This document shows, piece after piece, positions 1 through 8,590 of a DNA stretch of 64,000 nt (position 1 is its first letter; every line of letters starts with the position of its first letter). Under the pieces are notes generated by a model. That model searched no databases, had not been told where the DNA came from, and saw only the letters and a program-made list of their open reading frames with translations. The stretch lies in NCBI RefSeq assembly GCF_005768555.2, contig NZ_VCHX02000129.1, forward strand, positions 129,573-193,572, read 5' to 3'. Origin of the DNA: Streptomyces sporangiiformans. GTDB lineage: Bacteria > Actinomycetota > Actinomycetes > Streptomycetales > Streptomycetaceae. The translations under genes and the position numbers were made by a program.

Positions 1-1073
1 GCGAGCCCAAGACGCTCACGGCCGGCGTCGGAAGCATCGACAGCGACCTGCTGGCCGTCCAGGAGATGTTCGCGCACGGGCCGGACGACAACCTCTTCGT
101 CTTCCTCCCGCTGTCGGTGCTTCAACAGAGGTACTGGATGTACTCCGCCCTCCGGTTCGGCCATGACGTCACCATCAGCACCTATGAGGCCGCCTTCCCC
201 GCGCTCCGGCAGATCCGGCCGACGGTGGTGATGGGCGTACCGGGCTTCTTCGAGACGGCCAAGAAACACATCGAGGCACAGGCGGGCGGCCCGGCGTCCG
301 GGAGCGACGACGAGGCGCGGGCCGCCGCCCGGCGGCTGTTCGGGGACCGCATCCGCTACCTGTGGACCGGCTCGGCCCCGGCGAGCGCCGGGACGCTGAA
401 ATTCTTCGACAGCGTCGGGCTGCCGATTTTCGAGGGCTACGGGCTCAACGAGACGTGCATCGTTGCCAAGAATCACCCGGGCGCCCACCGCGTGGGCAGT
501 GTCGGACGCGTGCTCCCGGGCAAGCAGGTCCTGCTGGACGCCGAGGGCGTGATCCACGTACGTAGTGACCACCCTGTGTGCCGGGGCTACGAGCAGGCGC
601 CGCCGGGCGTGTCGGGATACGTCTTCGGCGCGGACGGGATCGTGCGGACCAACGACATCGGCCACTTCGACGAGGACGGCTTCCTCTACATCCGTGGCCG
701 CGCCGACGACGTCATCGTGCAGGACAACGGCCGGAAGATCGTCGTACGGCCGATCGAGGAGCACATGAGGACAAGCCCGGCCATCGAGGAGTGCGTGGTG
801 TTCTGCCTCAAACAGACGCACCTCGTCGCCGTGGTCTCACCGGCCGGCGACACGGTCGGACCGGAGGAGGAGAAGGCCATCACCGAGCAACTCGCCCGTA
901 CCAACGCGGCATTCGGCGCGGAGGAGCAGATCCGCGAGGTCGTGGTGGCGCGTGGCCGGTTCACCGTCGAGAACGGGTTGCTGACCTCCCAGCTCAAGCC
1001 CAGGCGCGGACGGATCCTCGACACCTACCGCTCAGCGGTCAACGACACCCAGGGAAGCGTCCATGCAGCCTGA
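1..1073 (+). CDS. Acyl-adenylating ligase (AMP-binding family), 5'-truncated by the window edge
   Basis: The reading frame is open from base 3 and already inside the AMP-binding domain, so only the C-terminal ~357 residues are visible. Seen: a segment typical of long-chain acyl-CoA synthetases (FLPLSVLQQRYW), the A5 motif as GYGLNET (Asn where Thr is usual), the A7/A8 region with TNDIGHFDEDGFLYIRGR followed by a DD-V-I hinge, and a C-terminal basic motif LTSQLKPRR that probably supplies the A10 lysine. The family activates a carboxylic acid as acyl-AMP and passes it to CoA or a carrier protein. The next gene, an ACP, overlaps its end by 11 bp (start 1063, stop 1073), so I infer it loads that ACP. 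The acyl substrate cannot be read from the sequence. It is the first visible gene of the cluster, and the cluster start lies upstream. Confidence 0.88.
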   Translation, partial: EPKTLTAGVGSIDSDLLAVQEMFAHGPDDNLFVFLPLSVLQQRYWMYSALRFGHDVTISTYEAAFPALRQIRPTVVMGVPGFFETAKKHIEAQAGGPASGSDDEARAAARRLFGDRIRYLWTGSAPASAGTLKFFDSVGLPIFEGYGLNETCIVAKNHPGAHRVGSVGRVLPGKQVLLDAEGVIHVRSDHPVCRGYEQAPPGVSGYVFGADGIVRTNDIGHFDEDGFLYIRGRADDVIVQDNGRKIVVRPIEEHMRTSPAIEECVVFCLKQTHLVAVVSPAGDTVGPEEEKAITEQLARTNAAFGAEEQIREVVVARGRFTVENGLLTSQLKPRRGRILDTYRSAVNDTQGSVHAA

Positions 1074-1338
1074 TACCGACTCCAAGATAGAGACCGTGGC
1101 CAGGAAGAACCTCGCCCGGGTGCTGGAATCCGACATCGCAGCGGACGACCTCGACCTCGACGTGGACATGGTCGGCGTCTACGGGCTGACCTCGCTCAAC
1201 AAGGTCCTGTTCCTCATGTCGGCCTGCGACGACGCCGGGGTGAGCCTGGCAAGTTTCACCGAACCCGACGTCGCCGAGATGACCACACTGCGCGATGTGA
1301 CCAAGGCGCTGACGCGCCACGCTGGAGAGGTGGCCTGA
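1063..1338 (+). CDS. Acyl carrier protein
   Basis: A 91-residue acidic helical protein with the size and pattern of a stand-alone ACP. The phosphopantetheine site reads GLTSLNK, so the usual DSL is TSL with Ser retained, followed by a hydrophobic helix (VLFLMSACDDAG). ATG 1063 overlaps the ligase stop and has AGGGA about 8 bases upstream. It would carry the activated acyl chain as a thioester between the upstream ligase and the acyl-transferring enzymes downstream (KAS III-like, C45, thioesterase). The TSL variant is unusual, and a divergent carrier such as a peptidyl carrier protein is the main alternative. Confidence 0.85.
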   Translation: MQPDTDSKIETVARKNLARVLESDIAADDLDLDVDMVGVYGLTSLNKVLFLMSACDDAGVSLASFTEPDVAEMTTLRDVTKALTRHAGEVA

Positions 1339-1339
1339 C

Positions 1340-1954
1340 ATGACCTGGGCACAGATCGCCAGGACGACCCTGGAGAACGACCACGTCCTGCTCCGCCCGA
1401 TCGTCCCCGAGGACCGCGAAGCGCTGCGCGAGCCGGCCATGAGCCCGGAGATCTGGCGCTACTTCGTCATGCTGATCGAGACCGACGCCGAATTCGACGC
1501 CTTCTTCGACGCGGCACTCGCCGACCAGGACGCCGGTCGGCGCGTCGTCTACCACATCATCGACAAGCCGACCGGCCGTACGGCGGGCAGCATGAGCTTC
1601 TGCAACATCGCCGAGGCGGACGGCCGGCTCGAGATCGGCTGGTCCTGGCTCGGCACGAAGTTCCAGGGGCAGGGCATCAACCGCTGGGCGAAGTTCCTCA
1701 TGCTGGAGCAGGCCTTTACGAAACTCGGCGCCGAGCGTGTCGAGTTCAAGACCGACGTACTCAACCTCCAAGCACGCCAGGGCCTGCGCAACATCGGCGC
1801 CACCGAGGAGGGAACGCTGCGCAGCTTCAACCCGATGCCCGGCGGCCGGCGTCGTGACGCTGTCTACTACAGCGTGCTGCGGGGCGAATGGGCAGAGGTG
1901 CGGAAACAGCTGCTCACCCGGCCCAAGGTGACCCGCCGGCCGGAGTCGGCATGA
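1340..1954 (+). CDS. GNAT family N-acyltransferase (RimJ/RimL type)
   Basis: A 204-residue protein with the RimJ/RimL-type GNAT layout. The N-terminus is DHVLLRPIVPEDREAL, the central strand is EIGWSWLGTKFQGQGIN with the acetyl-CoA pyrophosphate loop QGQGIN, then comes a helix and the late strand VEFKTDVLNLQARQGLRNIGA typical of the family. It starts one base after the ACP stop and ends in an ATGA overlap with the next gene, so it is part of the coupled operon. Known chemistry is transfer of an acyl group from acyl-CoA to an amine. Here it may acylate the amino group of the product, either as tailoring or as self-protection. The substrate is unknown. Confidence 0.8.
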   Translation: MTWAQIARTTLENDHVLLRPIVPEDREALREPAMSPEIWRYFVMLIETDAEFDAFFDAALADQDAGRRVVYHIIDKPTGRTAGSMSFCNIAEADGRLEIGWSWLGTKFQGQGINRWAKFLMLEQAFTKLGAERVEFKTDVLNLQARQGLRNIGATEEGTLRSFNPMPGGRRRDAVYYSVLRGEWAEVRKQLLTRPKVTRRPESA

Positions 1955-3075
1955 CCCGGACAGGGACCGGGGCCGGCGCGGGGACCGAGTCGGATCTGCA
2001 GGTTCCGTTCGTCCGGGCCTACGGCGACCCCTACGAGTGCGGCCGCCGCCATGGCACGGAGCGAGGCGCGAGCTTACGCGGGTTCGTCGGCGACGGCCTG
2101 GCCCGGCTCGCCCGGATCATGCCGGATCCGGTCTCTATGGAGTCGCTGCGGCCGGTGCTCGCCGCCCACCGCGCCGAGATCGAGGCCCAGACGCCACGGC
2201 TGATGGAGGAGATACGCGGCCTGGCGGCGGGGGCCGGACTGAGCGAGGACGAGGCCATGCTGCTTCAACTGCGCCGCGAGATCATGGGCTACCAGCGGAT
2301 ACCGACGGCGGGCGACTGCACGACCTACGCCCGGACCGGCGGCGGCGCCCCGCCCGTGCTGGCGCAGACCGTCGACCTCAACGGCGATCTCGACGACCAG
2401 ATCAGCGTGGTGCGCGTCGCCCCTGCCGGCTCGCCCCGGCAGTCCCTCGTCCTCAGCTTCGGCGGTCTGCTCGGCTACCTCGGCGTCAACAGCGACGGAC
2501 TCGCGGTGGGGCTGAACCTCGTGCTCGGCGGCGCATGGCGCCCCGGCCTGCCGCCGTACCTCGCCATCCGCCACCTGCTGGACACCACCTCTTGCGTTGA
2601 CGAGGCGGTGGACAGCCTGCGCGGCCTGAAGCTGACCAGCTCCCGCACCCTCGTCCTCTGTGACAGGGAGAAGACGGCGTGGGTGGAGTTCCTCGGAGAC
2701 GACTTCCGGATCGCCGAAGCCGACATCACGACGCACACGAATCACTTCTTGCACCCCGACTTCGTCCCGCACGACGAACTCAACGTCTTCGCGCGGAACT
2801 TCTCCCAGCTGCGGCTGAACACCTGCCGCGGGGAACTGGCCGCACTGCCGCCCGACGCGGGCGTCGAGGACCACTTCGCCGTGCTGTCGAGGGCGCCCAT
2901 CCGGGTCGAGGGCAACGGCGACATCCGGCGGGAGCGGACGGTCGCGGCGGTCGTGCTGCGGCCGGACCTCGGCGAACTGCACGTACGGCCGGGCGATCCC
3001 GCACATTCCCGTACCCGCTCTTTCCAGCTACGCGGGCCCGACCCGCACCACCCGACGACGGAGGTGACAGCATGA
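1951..3075 (+). CDS. C45-type Ntn hydrolase / acyltransferase
   Basis: A 374-residue protein resembling the peptidase C45 family (isopenicillin-N N-acyltransferase-like). ATG 1951 forms an ATGA overlap with the GNAT stop. Seen: N-terminal AYGDPYECGRRHG, typical of the family, and the GDCTTYA motif with the presumed nucleophile at Cys123, where family members cleave themselves to expose an N-terminal Cys. Then come VLAQTVDLNGD, a Gly-rich core SFGGLLGYLGVNSDGLAVGLN, and TNHFLHPDF near the end. These enzymes hydrolyse or transfer acyl groups on amide nitrogen. In this cluster it could move the acyl chain from the ACP or CoA to an amine, or trim it. Codon 42 is TTA (2074-2076), rare in this genome, suggesting bldA control. 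Confidence 0.78.
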   Translation: MTRTGTGAGAGTESDLQVPFVRAYGDPYECGRRHGTERGASLRGFVGDGLARLARIMPDPVSMESLRPVLAAHRAEIEAQTPRLMEEIRGLAAGAGLSEDEAMLLQLRREIMGYQRIPTAGDCTTYARTGGGAPPVLAQTVDLNGDLDDQISVVRVAPAGSPRQSLVLSFGGLLGYLGVNSDGLAVGLNLVLGGAWRPGLPPYLAIRHLLDTTSCVDEAVDSLRGLKLTSSRTLVLCDREKTAWVEFLGDDFRIAEADITTHTNHFLHPDFVPHDELNVFARNFSQLRLNTCRGELAALPPDAGVEDHFAVLSRAPIRVEGNGDIRRERTVAAVVLRPDLGELHVRPGDPAHSRTRSFQLRGPDPHHPTTEVTA

Positions 3076-3872
3076 CCGCTCCCGCACGCCCTTCCGGCTG
3101 GTTCGTGACCGGCGGCCCCGGTGCACGGGATGTGCCCCGCGTCTACTTCTTCGCCCACGCCGGCGGAGATCCCCGCTCGTTCCTCGCCTGGCAGTCCGAG
3201 CTGGGCGACGAGGCACAGCTCGCCGCCGTGTGCCCGCCCGGACGAGGCCACCGGGCGGCCGAACCGCGCCCCACGCTGGAAGAGTTCGCCGATGGTGCCG
3301 CGGCGGCGATCCGCGCCGAGGAGCGGGACGCCGGGGGCGCCGTCCAAGGCGACCGTCCGGTCTATCTGTTCGGACACAGCCTCGGCGGCCTGGTCGCCTT
3401 CGAGACCGCCCGCAGGCTCCGTGACCTGCCGACCCTGCGTCACCTGTTCGTGTCCGGGATCTCCGCTCCCGTACTCGCGCCCTCGCAGCGGGTGCGGGAT
3501 CTCGCTGCCCTGGAGGGCAAGGAATTCGCCGAGCAGCTGGGGTTCTTCGAGGGACTCCCCCCTGAGGTCATGGCTCATGAGGAACTCCTGGACCTGCTGC
3601 TCCCCGGAGTGATCGCGGACTTCCGCATGGCTGCCGGATACCGCTACCGCTCGGCCGCTCCGCTGGAGGTGGAGGTCTCCCTCATCGCAGGCCGGGACGA
3701 CGCCTACCTGCACCCCGACAAGATGCGGGGGTGGAACGACGAGTGCCGTACCCCGCCCGCCCTCCACTGGGTCGACGGCGGCCACTTCTACTTCCGCGAC
3801 AAGAGCCCCAAGGCTGTCACCGACCTGCTGCTCGACGCCGTACGGGCCGACCGGCACATCGAAGTGATCTAG
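3072..3872 (+). CDS. Type II thioesterase
   Basis: A 266-residue alpha/beta hydrolase of the external thioesterase type found beside NRPS and PKS systems. Seen: YFFAHAGGDPRSF near the N-terminus (oxyanion loop), nucleophile elbow FGHSLGG with Ser103, the Asp region IAGRDDAYLHP and the catalytic His in DGGHFYF. ATG 3072 sits in an ATGA overlap with the C45 gene. Known role: hydrolysis of mis-primed or stalled acyl groups from carrier proteins. Here it probably edits the stand-alone ACP, though product release is also possible because no modular synthase is visible. Confidence 0.87.
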   Translation: MTAPARPSGWFVTGGPGARDVPRVYFFAHAGGDPRSFLAWQSELGDEAQLAAVCPPGRGHRAAEPRPTLEEFADGAAAAIRAEERDAGGAVQGDRPVYLFGHSLGGLVAFETARRLRDLPTLRHLFVSGISAPVLAPSQRVRDLAALEGKEFAEQLGFFEGLPPEVMAHEELLDLLLPGVIADFRMAAGYRYRSAAPLEVEVSLIAGRDDAYLHPDKMRGWNDECRTPPALHWVDGGHFYFRDKSPKAVTDLLLDAVRADRHIEVI

Positions 3873-3897
3873 AGAAATGATCCGGAGGGAAAACGCG

Positions 3898-4131
3898 GTG
3901 CAGGCGAACGCCTGGGACGCCGGAAGCACCCGGATGTTGTGGCAGCTCGGGTTCCCGGCGCCCGCGACGACCAGCGCCGGCCTGGCCTTCGCCTCGCGGG
4001 CGTGGGCCCCGCTCTCGGTGGACGCGCTGTCCGCCCGCGGCACCGCCCGGATCAGCGTCGGCTCGGCCTTCGCGCGGGCCCTTGCCTACGGCGAGGCCAA
4101 CGATCGGATGTCGGCCCGACCGTCGACCTGA
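3898..4131 (+). CDS. Small hypothetical protein of the cluster (77 aa)
   Basis: I do not recognise this family. I place the start at GTG 3898 because GGAGGGA lies 7 bases upstream (3884-3890). An in-frame ATG at 3877 would put that site inside the gene. The product is 77 residues, Ala-rich, with a core ...MLWQLGFPAPATTSAGLAFASRAWAPL... and no membrane segment or cysteine. It lies between the thioesterase and the KAS III-like gene in the same orientation, with only 25 bases after the thioesterase stop. A small partner protein is possible. Function unknown. Confidence 0.5.
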   Translation: MQANAWDAGSTRMLWQLGFPAPATTSAGLAFASRAWAPLSVDALSARGTARISVGSAFARALAYGEANDRMSARPST

Positions 4132-4159
4132 TCCCGGACAAGGCAGTGGAGGAATGGTC

Positions 4160-5101
4160 ATGAGCACAACGAAAGCCTGGCTGTACGGACCTCAGTACGA
4201 ACTGGGCGAGACCGAGGTGCACCATACCGAGATCACCAACCTGCTCACCCGGGCGGCGGAGTTCCGCATGCCGCCGGCACCCGAGCTGTGGGGATGGGGG
4301 AATGTACGCCGCGCCGAGCGGAGCCTGGAGGTCATGGCGGCCGACAGCGCTGCGACCACACTGCGCGCGGCGGGCGCCGACCCGTCCTCGGTCGACGCGG
4401 TCGTCCTGTGCTCCACCCGGATACCGGGACCGTCGGAGGCCCACGGCCGGTTCATGGAGACCTTCCTCGCCGAGGCCGGCCTCGGCGACATCCCGTTCTA
4501 CGGCCAGAACCTGAACCGCTGCGTCAACCTTCTCGCAGCGATCGACACGGCCACCGCCTTCGTCGCCGCAGGGCGCCACCGCAGGGTCCTGGTCGTCACC
4601 ACCGACAGCGCGGCGGACGAGGCGGATCGCATGGTCAGCTACGCCCTGTTCAGTGACGGAGCGGCCAGTTGCCTGATCGCGGCCGCCGACGAGATCGACG
4701 CCTTGACCGACGGCGGGTACGAGATCCTCGGCTGCGCGACCGCGCAGGACAGGCAGACACTCGACCACTCACATGAGATCAGCGCCGACCTCGCCCGTAC
4801 GGTGAACGACCGCCTCCTGACGCCTCTGGGCATGAAACTCGACGACGTCGCCGGCCTGATGCACGCCAACATCTTCAAACCCGTCGTCGTGATGAAGGAA
4901 CGCCAGGCGGGGTTCACACCGGAGCAGCTCCACACCGACAACATCACCCGCGTGGGGCACTGCTTCGCCGCCGACCCGCTGATCAACCTCGTCGACCGGG
5001 CCGCCCTGGGCGAGATCGAACCCGGTCGCCACTACATGCTCGCCGCCGGCGTCCCCGGGCAGCGCATCGGCGTACTGATCCGGAAGGCCCACCACGGATG
5101 A
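4160..5101 (+). CDS. KAS III-like condensing enzyme / acyltransferase with altered triad
   Basis: A 313-residue thiolase-fold protein of the FabH/KAS III group. The start is ATG 4160, six bases after GGAGG; ATG 4154 is too close. The nucleophile Cys121 is in LNRCVNLLAA and His235 is in LMHANIFKP. The position that should hold the third catalytic residue (Asn in GN-T-S-A) reads RVGHCFAAD, putting His267 there. Canonical KAS III uses Cys-His-Asn to decarboxylate malonyl-ACP. Variants with another third residue, such as CerJ-type enzymes, act as acyl transferases without decarboxylation. I therefore infer transfer of an acyl group onto an alcohol, amine or carbon nucleophile of the pathway. Its stop overlaps the next start (ATGA). 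Confidence 0.78.
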   Translation: MSTTKAWLYGPQYELGETEVHHTEITNLLTRAAEFRMPPAPELWGWGNVRRAERSLEVMAADSAATTLRAAGADPSSVDAVVLCSTRIPGPSEAHGRFMETFLAEAGLGDIPFYGQNLNRCVNLLAAIDTATAFVAAGRHRRVLVVTTDSAADEADRMVSYALFSDGAASCLIAAADEIDALTDGGYEILGCATAQDRQTLDHSHEISADLARTVNDRLLTPLGMKLDDVAGLMHANIFKPVVVMKERQAGFTPEQLHTDNITRVGHCFAADPLINLVDRAALGEIEPGRHYMLAAGVPGQRIGVLIRKAHHG

Positions 5102-7470
5102 CCACGCAAGCGGGCCGAGAGTCCCGAGAGGAAGGGAGCCTGGGAATGACCGTCGCACAGAACGCGAACGCATGGCGCCGCGACCGGGCCTTCGTGCCCT
5201 TTGTCCTGCCCGACACCATCGCCTCCCTGCCGCGCCGGCCGTTCGAGTTCAGCCGCGCGGGCCGGGACGAAGCGGCGGCAGCGTCCCTGGAGCCCGGCGC
5301 GCTGTTCCGGCGGCTGCTGCGTGACCAGGAGTCCGAGGCGTCCTTACTCGTCGCCCGGCGGGTCCTGGATGCTTTTCTGCCGACCGACGGGCACCACGAG
5401 GACGGTCCGTACGAAGAACACGAGGACGGTCCGTACGAAGAAACCGAAGCCGGAACCATCGCCACCCACGTTGCCGAAGTGCGCGCGGAACTGGCCGGGA
5501 TGACCGGCTCGCTCAGCGGTCTCGAACCCGAGTTGCGTCAGGCCGTCGTCCGGCAGCGCGCCCCCCTGGCGCTGCTGGGAGGCTGCTGGCTGGACAACGT
5601 CTCCCAGCCCGCCACCCAGCCCTCCGTCATCGTCAACCGGCTCTTCGCCCACCACCTGACGCTGCGCGGAGACGGCAACACCGAGCGCGGCCTGGCCCAC
5701 CTGCGCCGACGGGCGCTGGAGAACGAAGGCGTCTACCTGCCCTCGATCGCCGCCGTCGACTTCCTCGACAAGGCGCAGGCGCGTCCGCTCACCGCACTGC
5801 ACGGCTGCTTCTATCTCGCCCTCTCCCGACTGCCCGCCAACTTCCTGCCCGAAGTCGTCGGCGTGCACTACGTTTTCCACGCACTCGGCACCGACGACCT
5901 GCTGACCGGCACCCCGTCACTGCTGTCCGCGGCGGAACTGCGGGAGACACTCGCCGCGTACCTGGCCCTCGCTGGCCCGGACGAACGGCGGCGGCTGCAC
6001 ACCGCCGTACGGCTGACGCTGGACCTGGAACGGGAGCACGTCACGATGCTCGCCGAGCTCGCCTCCTGGCGCGCCGGTCTCACCCTGGAGTCGAAGGTCG
6101 CCGAGATCATCTCCCGGCATGCTCCGCTGGCCGGAACCCAGCACGGCGGCGTACGCGTCGGCGACAGCCTGCTGTCGGACATCTTCCGCGTCCCTGGTCA
6201 CTCCCAGGGCGAAACAGCGGCCCTCGACCTCGCCGCCTTCCTCGCCGACTTGCGCGACTCCCGGTATCTGAGGCCCTCCGGCTCCGCCGACGGCGGCTGC
6301 CGGCTGACCGACGCCATGAAGTTCGGCGGACCGATGTTCGGGATCTTCGACGAGCGGGAGGCGGCGACCTTCCGGGCCTGGGCGGCGAGTGTCCAGTCCG
6401 GCGAACGTCCCAGGATCGAGATCTCGCCCGACACCGTCGGGGAGGAGCAAGCCGAGCGGTGGAGCGCCGCCATCGCACGCAGCGCCCCGGCCGATGTCGT
6501 CGTGGCCGAAGCCGAACCCCGCGACCACCGTGAGCTGTTCCACAGGCTGGTCAACATCGAGAACTTCCCCAACAGCCTCCCGCTCGCCGCCGAACGGGCC
6601 GAGAGGTGCTTCAAGGACGCGGAGATCCTGTTCGTCCACGGAGGCGGGGGCAGGTACACCGACGCCACCTGGTTCGACTACAGCCCTCAGGCGTTGTACG
6701 AGCGGGCCGAGCGGATCTACTGGGAGAAGCTCGTCGAGCCCTACCAGCCGCTCCAGGAGATACCCGACCGCGACGAGGTGCTCTTCCGGCAGACCACGTA
6801 CTACCTCACCTACCTCATCGACGGCGCCTGGCTGCACCGGCTCGCCCACCTCGGCCACGACGAACGCGAGAGCGACGGCATGCTCTTCTCGATCTACGCG
6901 GACGAGATGGGTAACGGGGACCTGCGCAAGAACCACATCACCCTGACCCACCGGGTACTGGCCAGCGCCGGGATCGAGCTGCCGCACATCCGTGACGAGG
7001 CGTTCATGGAGCAGGACGAACTCCCCGACGACCTCTACGGGTTCGCGATCCAGCAGCTGTGCATGTGCCTGTTCCCCGACCGTTTCTACAACGAGATCCT
7101 TGGTTACAACCTCGCCATCGAGATGTTCGGTTCCGGCGAGATGCGGCTCCACGAGATCCAGAAGCTGCGTCACCACGGCATCGACACCTGTTACGAACAG
7201 GCCCATCTGACGATCGACAACTTCTCCGCCGGGCACGCCAAGCAGGCCGCCGACATCATCGTCTCCCACCTCGACGCCGTCCGGCGCACGCTCGGCGACG
7301 CGGCCGTGGCGGCGGAGTGGCGCCGGGTCTGGCGCGGCTACGCGTCCTTCGCGTACTTCCTCGAACAGCCGCTGCTGGAGAAGATTGCCGTCGGCGCCGA
7401 ACCGGGCGCCAAGTCCCCGTCCCCACCTGCGGATTCGACGAACGACGCGGTCGCCGAACTGGTCATCTGA
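5098..7470 (+). CDS. Large iron-containing redox enzyme, haem-oxygenase-like (HDO) candidate
   Basis: A 790-residue protein. ATG 5098 overlaps the KAS III-like stop; ATG 5146, preceded by GAGGAAGGGAG, is a possible alternative. The C-terminal ~290 residues look like a haem-oxygenase-like diiron oxidase: ADEMGNGDLRKNH offers a Glu/His pair, EILGYNLAIEMFGSGE a second helix, and EQAHLTIDNFSAGHAKQ an H-x3-D-x5-H set of potential iron ligands. The first ~400 residues are also helical and His-rich, so a duplicated or two-lobed fold is possible. HDOs (UndA, BesC, SznF, PolyF) cleave, desaturate, cyclise or N-oxygenate amino- or fatty-acid substrates. Given the adjacent lysine-modifying enzymes, an amino-acid substrate is my inference. 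A perfect 24-bp tandem duplication (5395-5442) encodes HEDGPYEE twice, and codon 83 is TTA (5344). Confidence 0.72.
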   Translation: MTTQAGRESREEGSLGMTVAQNANAWRRDRAFVPFVLPDTIASLPRRPFEFSRAGRDEAAAASLEPGALFRRLLRDQESEASLLVARRVLDAFLPTDGHHEDGPYEEHEDGPYEETEAGTIATHVAEVRAELAGMTGSLSGLEPELRQAVVRQRAPLALLGGCWLDNVSQPATQPSVIVNRLFAHHLTLRGDGNTERGLAHLRRRALENEGVYLPSIAAVDFLDKAQARPLTALHGCFYLALSRLPANFLPEVVGVHYVFHALGTDDLLTGTPSLLSAAELRETLAAYLALAGPDERRRLHTAVRLTLDLEREHVTMLAELASWRAGLTLESKVAEIISRHAPLAGTQHGGVRVGDSLLSDIFRVPGHSQGETAALDLAAFLADLRDSRYLRPSGSADGGCRLTDAMKFGGPMFGIFDEREAATFRAWAASVQSGERPRIEISPDTVGEEQAERWSAAIARSAPADVVVAEAEPRDHRELFHRLVNIENFPNSLPLAAERAERCFKDAEILFVHGGGGRYTDATWFDYSPQALYERAERIYWEKLVEPYQPLQEIPDRDEVLFRQTTYYLTYLIDGAWLHRLAHLGHDERESDGMLFSIYADEMGNGDLRKNHITLTHRVLASAGIELPHIRDEAFMEQDELPDDLYGFAIQQLCMCLFPDRFYNEILGYNLAIEMFGSGEMRLHEIQKLRHHGIDTCYEQAHLTIDNFSAGHAKQAADIIVSHLDAVRRTLGDAAVAAEWRRVWRGYASFAYFLEQPLLEKIAVGAEPGAKSPSPPADSTNDAVAELVI

Positions 7471-7522
7471 TCCTGACCAGGAAGCCCCTGGCCGCTCCCC
7501 AGCACCTGGAAGGCAGCACCAC

Positions 7523-8590
7523 ATGACCGGCATCAGGATCACCATGCGACACGAGGTCCGCGAGACCGAGCGGCGCGCACCGATCGTCCCCGCCGACGCC
7601 GCGCGGCTCGTCCGGCAGGGCGTCGCGCTCACCGTCGAGCGTTCACCGCAGCGCGCGTTTCCGCTCGCCCAGTACGTCGACGCCGGCTGCGCCGTGGCCG
7701 CGCCGGGCAGCTGGACCGAAGCACCCGAGGGGGAGTTCGTCGTCGGACTGAAAGAACTGCCCGACGAGCCCGCCGTACTGACTCACCGTCATATCTACTT
7801 CGGCCACGCCTACAAGGGACAGCGGGGAGCCACGGCGCTGCTGCGCCGGTTCACCGAGGGCGGCGGCTCGCTGTACGACCTGGAGTACCTGGCCGACGCC
7901 GCCGGCCGTCGGCTCGCCGCCTTCGGCTACTGGGCCGGCTACACCGGCGCGGCACTCGCGGTGCTCCACCACCGAGGCACCCTCACCGCACCGCTGCGGC
8001 CGCTGTCCAAGGAGACCCTCGACGAGGCGCTGGGCGCATGGGCCGGCACCTCGCTGCCCAAGGCGCTGGTCATCGGTGCCCTCGGGCGCTGCGGGCGAGG
8101 CGCCTGCGAGGCGCTGAAGGCGGCCGGCGTCGAGCCGACCCGCTGGGACGTCGCCGAGACCCTCTCGCTCGACAGGCCCGCGCTGCTCGACCACGACATC
8201 CTCGTCAACACGGTCCTCGTCAATGGGCCGACGCCGCCCTTCCTGACCACGGAGCTGCTGCGCTCGGCGCCCCGGCGGTTGTCGGTCGTCGCGGACGTCA
8301 CCTGCGACGTGACCTCCGAACACAACGTCCTGCCCATCTACGACACCACCACCAGTTGGCAGGAACCGGCCCGACGGGTGGACGACACCGGCCCGGTCCC
8401 CGTGGACCTCATCGCCATCGACAACCTGCCCGCGCTGCTGCCCAGAGAGGCGAGCACGGCATTCTCCGCCGAGCTGACACCCCATCTGCTGACACTGGGG
8501 GAGCCCGGCGAGCCCTGGCTGCGTGCCCTGCGGGCGTTCCACTCGGCATGTGCGGCGAACGGACTGGGATCGGAGCGAATCCATGGCTGA
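7523..8590 (+). CDS. Saccharopine dehydrogenase, lysine-forming type (Lys1-like)
   Basis: A 355-residue protein of the AlaDH/PNT-related Lys1 family. Seen: N-terminal RHEVRETERRAPIVP, the catalytic pair at Lys77 (GLKELPDEP) and His95 (HIYFGHAYKGQ), matching yeast Lys1 K77/H96 in context and spacing, then AAFGYWAGYTGAALAVL, and the nucleotide-binding ALVIGALGRCGRGACEAL. Family reaction: reversible condensation of L-lysine with 2-oxoglutarate to saccharopine, using NAD(P)H. ATG 7523 has GGAAGGC about 9 bases upstream and overlaps its partner downstream by 8 bp. Together with that partner it would take lysine to 2-aminoadipate-6-semialdehyde. Actinomycetes do not make lysine this way, so the catabolic direction is the sensible reading. 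Confidence 0.86.
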   Translation: MTGIRITMRHEVRETERRAPIVPADAARLVRQGVALTVERSPQRAFPLAQYVDAGCAVAAPGSWTEAPEGEFVVGLKELPDEPAVLTHRHIYFGHAYKGQRGATALLRRFTEGGGSLYDLEYLADAAGRRLAAFGYWAGYTGAALAVLHHRGTLTAPLRPLSKETLDEALGAWAGTSLPKALVIGALGRCGRGACEALKAAGVEPTRWDVAETLSLDRPALLDHDILVNTVLVNGPTPPFLTTELLRSAPRRLSVVADVTCDVTSEHNVLPIYDTTTSWQEPARRVDDTGPVPVDLIAIDNLPALLPREASTAFSAELTPHLLTLGEPGEPWLRALRAFHSACAANGLGSERIHG

